A DNA stretch of 35,635 nucleotides. It comes from Sphingobacterium sp. GTDB taxonomy: Bacteria; Bacteroidota; Bacteroidia; Sphingobacteriales; Sphingobacteriaceae. The stretch covers positions 1-35,635 of the forward strand of contig JAQZAZ010000041.1 of assembly GCA_029239355.1 (NCBI GenBank). Direction: 5' to 3'. Below are positions 26,382-33,757 of the stretch, in pieces. Under the pieces are notes generated by a model that saw nothing but the letters and a program-made list of their open reading frames with translations, was not told the origin of the DNA and did not search any database. The translations under genes and the position numbers were made by a program. Within the stretch, counting starts at the first letter, position 1. Each line of letters starts with the position of its first letter.

Positions 26382-28763
26382 ATGATAAAGAACTTCATAA
26401 AAACTGCATGGCGAAGTATTTTTTCTAACAAATTTTATAGCGTCATTAATATTTTAGGGTTAACAGCAGGATTAGTTGTAGGGATATTCTTATTGCTTTG
26501 GATTCAGGATGAACTATCCTATGACCGCTTCCATAAACATCAACAATCCATTTATAAAATTGGTATAGAAGGCGGCACGGGCATATCAAAACGGATCTTT
26601 GGGTCCATCATTGCTCCTGTTGGAAGCTTTGCTAAGAAGGAGATTCCTGAGGTTCAAGACGCTGTACGTATCCTTAGGATCGGTGATGCCGCCATCAAGT
26701 ATAAAGACAAAAGATTTAGAGAAAAGAATTTCGCTTTTGTAGATCCAAGTTATTTTAGTGTTTTTGATTTTCCTCTTATTCAGGGCAACCAGAAGCAGCC
26801 TTTTCCTGATAACAATTCCGTTGTGATCACCCGAAGCACGGCACACCGTTATTTTGGCGATGAGAATCCTATTGGAAAAACAGTAATATTGGGCATTGAG
26901 GATCTCTGTGTTGTCTCTGGCGTCATTGCCGATTATCCGGAAAACTCTACCTTTCAATTTCAGGTCTTACTGCCGATATCGCGATTCAATGAACATGCTT
27001 ATATCAAAAACAAAACGACCTATGACAATAAAACCTTTCTATCCTCCATGGATGAAGATTGGTCCAATTTTTCGTTTGAAACTTATCTACAGTTGAGACC
27101 TGATGCCAACCCCACAACTATCGCGCAAAAATTACAATCCATACACGAACGGAATAAACCCGAAGATGCCCCTGTACCGTACGTTACGCAAGCGCTGGCA
27201 AAGGTACATCTGTACCAGATGGACGGTAATGATGGGGGAATAGGCAATGTTCGAATTTTTATAGGTGTAGCCATCATGATTCTTGTCATCGCAAGCATCA
27301 ATTATATCAATCTTTCTACTGCACGTTCTTTGTCGCGCGCCAAAGAAGTGGGTATTCGTAAAATTATCGGGGCCGGTAAAAAGGAGCTTTTTTTCCAATT
27401 TATATTGGAAACAACCATGCTCTATACCATTGCCTCAACCCTGGCATTAGCAATCGTTTTTAGTTGCCTTCCTTTGTTTAATAACTTCTCCGGAAAACAT
27501 ATTTCTCTGCAGCTCAGCAATCCTACGCTATGGACAAGTATATTGACGATGCTCTTCGGTACATTGCTGCTCACCAGTATATATCCCGCCCTCCTTTTAT
27601 CGAAATTTGATCCGATTAAGGTATTGAAAGGTCGGTTTGTCCTAAAAAATTCCAGTGCACGGAAGATACTAGTTGTCTTGCAGTTTACGGTCTCTATTAT
27701 CCTGATTACGTTAACAATTGTTATCGGTCGCCAATTGGATTACATAAAACATCAAAATTTAGGCTACGAAAAAGATCATATTATTTCTATTGCCATGGCA
27801 CCAAAGATGTCTAACCATTTTGATGCAGTCAAGAGTGAACTTCTAAAAAATAAGGATATTGATGCCGTTATCCGTCTTGGTCGGGATATGATCTATGGGG
27901 GTGGTTCCACTGGAGACAACGATTGGGATGGAAAGCCCAGCAAATCAAATCTCTGGTTCAATATTACATATTCGGACCAGTCTGCGCTTAGCTTTTTTCA
28001 GATAAAACTTACGCAAGGTCGTAATTTTACGGGATCAACAGCAGATTCAACACATTTTATTATCAATGAAACGGCAGTACGCGAAATGGGGCTAAAAGAT
28101 CCCATTGGCACACGCCTACGGATTAGAACCGTTCCCGGAACTATTATAGGTGTGGTAAAAGACTTTAATTATGCAAGTGTGAGACAGAAAATTGAGCCGA
28201 TGGTATTCCAATACAGTCCCAAAGATTGCTGGCAACTTTATATCAAAACAACAGCTTCCGGAGCTAAATCCGCTTTGAACTCAATGCAACAGATTTGGAA
28301 AAACTATTATGATGATATGCCTATGAACTATAGTTTCCTTGATGAAAATTACCAAAAGCAATATACGAATGAACAGAAACAGGGTACCTTATTCAATTTC
28401 TTCGCACTGATCGCTATCCTGATCTCCTGTCTAGGACTCCTGGGATTATGCACCTATACTGCACAGGCCAAAACCAAGGAGATTGGGATCAGAAAGGTCC
28501 TTGGAGCAACTGTATTCAATATTATACAACTGTTAAACAAGGAATTTTTAGTCTTAGTAATTTTGGCTAATGTCATCGCTATACCAATAGCCTGGTATTG
28601 CAGCATAAACTGGCTCAATGGCTTTGCCTTTAGAACGACACTCCCCATGACTATATTTTTATACGCGGGTGGGATAACAATTGCTATTGCATTATTTACA
28701 GTTAGTTTCCAATCCATCAAAGCTGCTTACGCCAATCCCGTAAAAAGTCTGCACGATGAATAG
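26382..28763 (+). CDS. FtsX/MacB-type ABC permease P8
   Basis: The product is a 793-aa permease 53 bp after P7. TM1 is about 18-42 and the second helix (IFIGVAIMILVIASINYINLSTA) begins near residue 289. Coupling motifs are RAKEVGIRKIIGAGKKEL (about 319) and KTKEIGIRKVLGATVFNI (about 696). In the second periplasmic domain the segment INETAVREMGLKDPIG is canonical. Its C-terminus reads NPVKSLHDE, with histidine in place of the arginine found in most copies. In the second domain GDNDWDGKPSKSN parallels the GDIEWPGKSKDNK of P4, suggesting that P4 and P8 are closer relatives. Confidence 0.92.
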   Translation: MIKNFIKTAWRSIFSNKFYSVINILGLTAGLVVGIFLLLWIQDELSYDRFHKHQQSIYKIGIEGGTGISKRIFGSIIAPVGSFAKKEIPEVQDAVRILRIGDAAIKYKDKRFREKNFAFVDPSYFSVFDFPLIQGNQKQPFPDNNSVVITRSTAHRYFGDENPIGKTVILGIEDLCVVSGVIADYPENSTFQFQVLLPISRFNEHAYIKNKTTYDNKTFLSSMDEDWSNFSFETYLQLRPDANPTTIAQKLQSIHERNKPEDAPVPYVTQALAKVHLYQMDGNDGGIGNVRIFIGVAIMILVIASINYINLSTARSLSRAKEVGIRKIIGAGKKELFFQFILETTMLYTIASTLALAIVFSCLPLFNNFSGKHISLQLSNPTLWTSILTMLFGTLLLTSIYPALLLSKFDPIKVLKGRFVLKNSSARKILVVLQFTVSIILITLTIVIGRQLDYIKHQNLGYEKDHIISIAMAPKMSNHFDAVKSELLKNKDIDAVIRLGRDMIYGGGSTGDNDWDGKPSKSNLWFNITYSDQSALSFFQIKLTQGRNFTGSTADSTHFIINETAVREMGLKDPIGTRLRIRTVPGTIIGVVKDFNYASVRQKIEPMVFQYSPKDCWQLYIKTTASGAKSALNSMQQIWKNYYDDMPMNYSFLDENYQKQYTNEQKQGTLFNFFALIAILISCLGLLGLCTYTAQAKTKEIGIRKVLGATVFNIIQLLNKEFLVLVILANVIAIPIAWYCSINWLNGFAFRTTLPMTIFLYAGGITIAIALFTVSFQSIKAAYANPVKSLHDE

Positions 28764-28795
28764 CTTATATTTAAGGACCAAAAATAAACACCACC

Positions 28796-31159
28796 ATGAT
28801 TAAATTATTTCTGAAAACTGCTTTACGAAATTTTAAACGCAACCCTTTAAATACAGCAATTAATATCCTTGGACTGGCCCTGGGATTTACTGTTGCTCTA
28901 GTGAGTACGTTATGGGTATTAAAACAATTCTCGTTTGATAAACATTACAGCAATTACCGACATATTTATCAGGTAATGATGACGGGAACTTTCAACAATG
29001 AGAAATCTACTGATCGCTCCACCCCTATTCCCTTGGTCAAAACAATTGCGTCAGATTTCAAAAATGAGATGCCAGACGCAGCTTTGGTGACCAATATGGA
29101 AAGCAATAATATCAAAGTAGGCGATAAAAAACTCAATGCACCAGGATTTTATGCGATGGGAAAATTTGCTGAACTATTTTCCTTCGAATCTTCGCAGGGA
29201 AATAGTACTACGCCAAATACTCCATCCACCATCATCGTATCCGAATCTCTAGCCAAGCGACTATTCGATAAAACCGATGTTATTGGGAAAACTCTACAGT
29301 TGAATGGAAAAGAGCAATATACCATTCAAGGTGTTTATAAAGATATTCCCGAAAACAATACCTTCTATGGTTTGGATTATGTATTACCATTTGTCGATTA
29401 TCTCGCTAAAAACCAAGACATAGAAGAAAGCTGGTCCAATTGCTATTTTAGCACCTTCGCCAGGATCGATAATCCAGCATTTGTTTCTTCCTTAGAGAAT
29501 AAACTGACAAATATCATCAACAAAAAACTGACGGATATAAAACCTGAGATCTTGTTACATCCTATGTCCAAATGGCATTTATACGACTCATTTAAAAATG
29601 GAAAGAACGTAGGTGGGCAAATTCAGTATGTCTGGATGTTTGCGTGGATCAGTGTATTCATTATATTATTGGCCAGTATAAACTTTATCAATCTCAGTAC
29701 AGCAAGAAGTCTAAAAAGAGGAAAAGAAATTGGGGTTTTAAAATCTGTTGGGGTCAATCGCCGGCAACTTATTGCAGGCTTCTTAGTTGAATCGACGCTG
29801 GCAGTATGTGGTGCCTTTTTGATCGCGGTGCTATTGGCGACACTACTTCTCCCTTGGATAAATACAATTACCAATACCACATTGCACGTTCCATTTACGA
29901 GTATTCAGTTCTACCTATACTCCTTTTTGGGGATTTTCTCTGTTGGAATCCTAGCTGGAATTTACCCCGCGCTATTCTTATCCTCTTTTAATCCGATCCT
30001 TGCGCTCAAAGGAAAGATGAACATCGGCAAAAGAGGATTCAATACCAGAAAGGGAATGGTTATTGTACAATTTGCGATTTCCATCTTTCTGATGATTGCA
30101 ACCTATTTGGTCATCAAACAATTGCACTATACAAAAGACCGTCCGATTGGTTATAAAAGTTCCAATTTGGTGAATATTACTTCCTCCAATCCAACAATCG
30201 TCAAAAACTTTGATGTCCTCCGGAAAGAATTAATCGAGCAGCGATTAATTCAGGATGCTGCCCTTTCTTCTAACTTTGTGAACCGTCTATCGTTGACAGG
30301 GGGTGGATTTAATTGGCAGGGAAACGACAGCAAAGATGGTGCAATCATGGGTATCTTCACCGTAGATGACAACTTTGCAGAGACTGTACAATGGAATTTT
30401 ATAAAAGGTCGCAATTTCTCAAAAGATTATAAAACAGATTCAACGGGCGTTATTCTGAATGAAGCTGCGGCTAGATTTATGGGAGTTACAGATCTTAACA
30501 GCAAACAGCTTTCACGTGCGGGTATCGACTATCATATCGTAGGTATTATCAAGAATACACTTTCCGAATCGCCTTTTAAATCGATTACGCCGACAGCATA
30601 TTTTCTCAAATTTTTACCAAAGAACAAAATTACGCTTCAATTGAATGAAGGCCAAGATCTTAAACAGGACTTAAAAGCCATTGCGACAACGTTCAATCGC
30701 ATAGATCCGGATCTTACGTTTGATTATGCTTTCACTGATCAGGAATATGCCAGAGAATTTCAACAAATGGAAATGATCAAAAGCCTGACAAGCATTTTTA
30801 CCGGCCTTGCCATACTGATTTCCTGTCTTGGCTTATATGCTCTGGTGGCATTTCTAACGGAGCAACGCGAAAAAGAAATTGGTATCCGTAAAGTGTTAGG
30901 TGCCTCAGAACTTGGCTTATGGAGATTATTATGTACCGAATACGTCTGGTTAACATTGATCGGATTTCTTGTTGCTGCCCCCTTGGCTTATCTTCTGATG
31001 GAATCTTGGCTTGAAAATTATGTCTATCGCATATCAATTACCTGGACTGTATTTGCGGCTACAGGCTTAACAGCCTTAGTCATTACCTTGTTGACCGTTA
31101 GTTACCAAGCGATCAAAGCAACCTGGGCAAACCCAGTGAAAACATTAAGAAGCGAATAA
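28796..31159 (+). CDS. FtsX/MacB-type ABC permease P9, with degenerate first coupling motif
   Basis: The product is a 787-aa permease only 32 bp after P8. TM1 is about 20-42 and the second helix (MFAWISVFIILLASINFINLSTA) starts near residue 280. The first coupling motif is RGKEIGVLKSVGVNRRQL (about 307): the conserved arginine of G-I-R-K is leucine and the following G-A is G-V. The second motif, REKEIGIRKVLGASELGL (about 690), is normal. The C-terminus is NPVKTLRSE instead of LRDE. The second periplasmic domain lacks the usual P-I-G turn after NEAAARFMGV (it reads TDLNSKQLSRAG). It is the last permease before the internal control region at 31160-31374. Confidence 0.92.
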   Translation: MIKLFLKTALRNFKRNPLNTAINILGLALGFTVALVSTLWVLKQFSFDKHYSNYRHIYQVMMTGTFNNEKSTDRSTPIPLVKTIASDFKNEMPDAALVTNMESNNIKVGDKKLNAPGFYAMGKFAELFSFESSQGNSTTPNTPSTIIVSESLAKRLFDKTDVIGKTLQLNGKEQYTIQGVYKDIPENNTFYGLDYVLPFVDYLAKNQDIEESWSNCYFSTFARIDNPAFVSSLENKLTNIINKKLTDIKPEILLHPMSKWHLYDSFKNGKNVGGQIQYVWMFAWISVFIILLASINFINLSTARSLKRGKEIGVLKSVGVNRRQLIAGFLVESTLAVCGAFLIAVLLATLLLPWINTITNTTLHVPFTSIQFYLYSFLGIFSVGILAGIYPALFLSSFNPILALKGKMNIGKRGFNTRKGMVIVQFAISIFLMIATYLVIKQLHYTKDRPIGYKSSNLVNITSSNPTIVKNFDVLRKELIEQRLIQDAALSSNFVNRLSLTGGGFNWQGNDSKDGAIMGIFTVDDNFAETVQWNFIKGRNFSKDYKTDSTGVILNEAAARFMGVTDLNSKQLSRAGIDYHIVGIIKNTLSESPFKSITPTAYFLKFLPKNKITLQLNEGQDLKQDLKAIATTFNRIDPDLTFDYAFTDQEYAREFQQMEMIKSLTSIFTGLAILISCLGLYALVAFLTEQREKEIGIRKVLGASELGLWRLLCTEYVWLTLIGFLVAAPLAYLLMESWLENYVYRISITWTVFAATGLTALVITLLTVSYQAIKATWANPVKTLRSE

Positions 31160-31167
31160 GACCAATT

Positions 31168-31205
31168 TGTTCGGGGACGTACACCAAACTGTCCGTTTCC
31201 GAACA
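31168..31205 (+). promoter_or_regulatory. Double palindromic enhancer in the P9-P10 gap
   Basis: TGTTCG-GGGA-CGTACA (31168-31183) and TGTCCG-TTTC-CGAACA (31190-31205) start 22 bp apart. The second has the same 6-bp arms as the site at 6852-6867. The pair sits directly after the P9 stop codon and is oriented and spaced like the pair upstream of the adaptor operon, pointing to a second regulated start inside the array. Confidence 0.7.
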
Positions 31206-31241
31206 TTTTAGGTTTTAAAAAAGCAGAACAAAAACCTAAAA
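31206..31241. repeat. AT-rich 11-bp inverted repeat between enhancer and promoter
   Basis: TTTTAGGTTTT (31206-31216) and its exact complement AAAACCTAAAA (31231-31241) flank 14 A-rich bases. It fills the space between the enhancer pair and the promoter element. It could be a weak terminator for P9 or an A-tract DNA bend helping enhancer-promoter contact; neither can be settled here. Confidence 0.5.
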
Positions 31242-31259
31242 ATCAAAACATTACATTTA

Positions 31260-31275
31260 TGGCAAACGAATTGAA
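31260..31275 (+). promoter_or_regulatory. Candidate sigma-54 promoter of P10-P11
   Basis: TGGCAAACGAATTGAA matches the sigma-54 consensus TGGCAC-N5-TTGCA at the -24 TGGCA and at TTG of the -12 element, with A for C after it. It is the best of the three candidates. It lies 54 bp beyond the enhancer pair. Predicted start near 31285, leaving about 90 nt of leader before P10. Confidence 0.5.
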
Positions 31276-31301
31276 TTAACCATTTTCTATTGTGTACCAC
31301 C

Positions 31302-31343
31302 ATGAATACAGCTATCCATTTGGATAAATGGATTATGGGATAG
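31302..31343 (+). other. Possible 13-codon upstream reading frame in the P10 leader
   Basis: An ATG at 31302 opens a 13-residue frame (MNTAIHLDKWIMG) ending in TAG at 31341-31343, inside the predicted P10 leader. It spans a perfect hairpin (ATCCATTT at 31314-31321, loop GGAT, AAATGGAT at 31326-31333). A short frame of this size easily arises by chance; it is noted because it coincides with the hairpin. Confidence 0.15.
31314..31333 (+). repeat. Perfect hairpin in the P10 leader
   Basis: Eight perfectly paired bases (ATCCATTT with AAATGGAT) close a 4-nt GGAT loop, 41 nt before the P10 start codon. It would form in the transcript from the predicted internal promoter. No T tract follows. Confidence 0.5.
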
Positions 31344-31374
31344 TAAATTATGAATAATTCAAAATATCAATTCG

Positions 31375-33738
31375 ATGATAAAGAATTACCTTAAAATTTC
31401 TTGGCGAAACTTGTGGAAAAGCAAAGGCCACTCCGCAATTAACATCATTGGACTTTCCATAGGCATGACTGCGGTGCTGATCATTGGGATATGGATACAA
31501 AACCAATTGCAATTCGATAATTTTTACAGCAATAAAGATCGCTTGTATAAGATTTGGAACAAATACCAGAATGATGAGGGAAAAATAAGTCTAATGGACG
31601 TCACCTCAGGGCGAGCAGCTCCAGCCCTAATAGAAGATTATCCAGAAGTAGAACGTGCAGCTCGCATGTATTTTAGTACAAACAGACTACTGTCGTTTGA
31701 TGGTAAAAAAATCAAATCAAAAGGAAATGAGGTCGACCCGTCATTTCTGCAGTTATTTGATTTCAAACTTCGACGGGGCAATAATCAACAGGCCTTAGCA
31801 GAAACAAAGAATATTGTTTTAACAGAAAGTTTGGCAAAAAATATCTTTGGGGATATTGACCCATTGGATAAAACCATTATGCTCGACAATAAGGAGCCTT
31901 ATAAAGTTTCTGCTGTTATGCAAGATTTGCCAAGTAATACCAATTTCGATTTTAATTATCTGATCCCGTTAGCTGATGCTAGCAAATATTCGCCAAATTG
32001 GAATACAATTACATTTTCAACCTATGTGCAGTTAAAATCGGGAACCAATATTGAGGCTTTCAATAATAAGCTCATCAATATGATCGAAAAAAAATCTAAC
32101 AAGGAGCTAAAAGGATCGCTGTTTTTATATCCGATATCCAAAATGCATCTGTATTCCAGGTTCGAACAAGGTATTCCAGTTGGGGGAAAGATTGATCAGG
32201 TTAAACTGGTTGCAGGAATTGGTGTATTGATATTATTGATTGCCTGCATTAATTTTATCAATCTTAGTACCGCCCGCAGCCAAAAAAGAGCAAAGGAAGT
32301 TGCTGTACGAAAAGTTGTAGGAGCCAGACGTCTCAATTTAATTGTCCAATTTCTTATCGAATCAGTACTGCTAGCTTTTATATCAGGCCTAAGCGCGATA
32401 GTATTGACTAAGCTTACACTCTCGTTATTTAACAAGATTTTAGATAGACCGTTAGCCTTTTCGTTCTCAGATACAACAATATGGCTGTCGTTGATAGGCT
32501 TTATCTTTATAACGGGACTATTGGCCGGATTATATCCTGCATTTGTACTGTCCGCTTTCAAACCCATTAAATCATTAGAAATATTTGCGCGGTCAAAAAA
32601 GTTTTCATTGAATTTTCGGGAATTGTTGGTTGTTTTTCAATTTAGCATAGCTGTTATACTTATAATTGCTACCATTGTCGTCAGGCAGCAAATTGAATAT
32701 GCAGGACAGCGAGACGTTGGCTATAATACCGCTCAATTGCTCGAAATCGGAATGGAAGGTGATTTAGGGAAAAACTATGAGGCGATCAGATCAGAATTGA
32801 TCAATAATGGAGTTGCTACAGCTGTCACAAGGATAGGATCATCAATCACTGGTAGTTCTGGAAATTCTTGGGGTGGCTTTTCCTGGGTAGGAGCGACTCC
32901 TGAGCAAGAGAAAAAAATGGGGTTTGATCTGGGAAGAGCAGAAAGTGACTTTGTCAAAACACTGGGATTAAAGCTCATAGCAGGACGTGATATCGATTAT
33001 TCTAGATTAGCCGCAGATAGTACTGCTGCATTGCTGAATGAAGCTGCCGTCAAAGAAATGAAATTGGAAAATCCTATCGGGAGCTTTCTTAAATGGGGAG
33101 ACAATACCTATACCATCGTCGGCGTAATAAACGACTATATCAGCGGTTCTCCTTATAATCCGGTAAAGCCCATGCTCATCTATGCGAATAAGACAGCACT
33201 ATTTAATCTGGTTATCCGTACAAATGCCACAGCTTCGATGAGCGATCAGCTCAAAAAAATCGAACAAATTATTAAAAAATTCAATCCCGCGTATCCCTTC
33301 GAGTATCAATTTGTCGATCAAAAATTTGCCGCTAAATTCAAGGACCAACAACAAACGGCACAACTCGCTTTCATCTTTTCTGGGCTAGCGATCTTTATTT
33401 CCTGTCTGGGTTTATTTGGACTGGCATCTTATATCGCCGAGCTGAAGACCAAAGAAATTGGTATTCGTAAAGTACTGGGCGCCTCAGTAACTGGAATTAC
33501 GGCGATGCTATCCAAAGATTTTGTCAAGCTTGTTATTATTTCTATTCTAATTGCTTCACCAATTGCATGGTGGGCAATGAATAAATGGCTGCAGGATTTC
33601 TCTTATCGCATAGAGATTCAATGGTGGATTTTTGCACTGGCAGGTGCTGCAGCCCTTTTGGTAGCCTTCGTGACGGTAAGCTCACAAGCAATCAGAGCGG
33701 CAAATCACAATCCGGTGAAAACATTAAGGGACGAATAA
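31375..33738 (+). CDS. FtsX/MacB-type ABC permease P10, behind its own control region
   Basis: The product is a 787-aa permease starting after a 215-bp gap that carries its own enhancer pair and promoter candidate. TM1 is about 20-40 and the second helix (LVAGIGVLILLIACINFINLSTA) begins near residue 278. Coupling motifs are RAKEVAVRKVVGARRLNL (about 304) and KTKEIGIRKVLGASVTGI (about 691). The loop after TM4 ends in LEIFARSKKFS instead of LKG. Phrases in the second periplasmic domain (SGNSWGGFSWVGATPE; NDYISGSPYNPVKPM) recur closely in P11 (DRYSNGWGFSWPGSTE; KDFITESPFSAAYPM). P10 and P11 therefore look like a related pair, consistent with shared control. Confidence 0.92.
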   Translation: MIKNYLKISWRNLWKSKGHSAINIIGLSIGMTAVLIIGIWIQNQLQFDNFYSNKDRLYKIWNKYQNDEGKISLMDVTSGRAAPALIEDYPEVERAARMYFSTNRLLSFDGKKIKSKGNEVDPSFLQLFDFKLRRGNNQQALAETKNIVLTESLAKNIFGDIDPLDKTIMLDNKEPYKVSAVMQDLPSNTNFDFNYLIPLADASKYSPNWNTITFSTYVQLKSGTNIEAFNNKLINMIEKKSNKELKGSLFLYPISKMHLYSRFEQGIPVGGKIDQVKLVAGIGVLILLIACINFINLSTARSQKRAKEVAVRKVVGARRLNLIVQFLIESVLLAFISGLSAIVLTKLTLSLFNKILDRPLAFSFSDTTIWLSLIGFIFITGLLAGLYPAFVLSAFKPIKSLEIFARSKKFSLNFRELLVVFQFSIAVILIIATIVVRQQIEYAGQRDVGYNTAQLLEIGMEGDLGKNYEAIRSELINNGVATAVTRIGSSITGSSGNSWGGFSWVGATPEQEKKMGFDLGRAESDFVKTLGLKLIAGRDIDYSRLAADSTAALLNEAAVKEMKLENPIGSFLKWGDNTYTIVGVINDYISGSPYNPVKPMLIYANKTALFNLVIRTNATASMSDQLKKIEQIIKKFNPAYPFEYQFVDQKFAAKFKDQQQTAQLAFIFSGLAIFISCLGLFGLASYIAELKTKEIGIRKVLGASVTGITAMLSKDFVKLVIISILIASPIAWWAMNKWLQDFSYRIEIQWWIFALAGAAALLVAFVTVSSQAIRAANHNPVKTLRDE

Positions 33739-33757
33739 TTATTTCAAGATAAACAAC

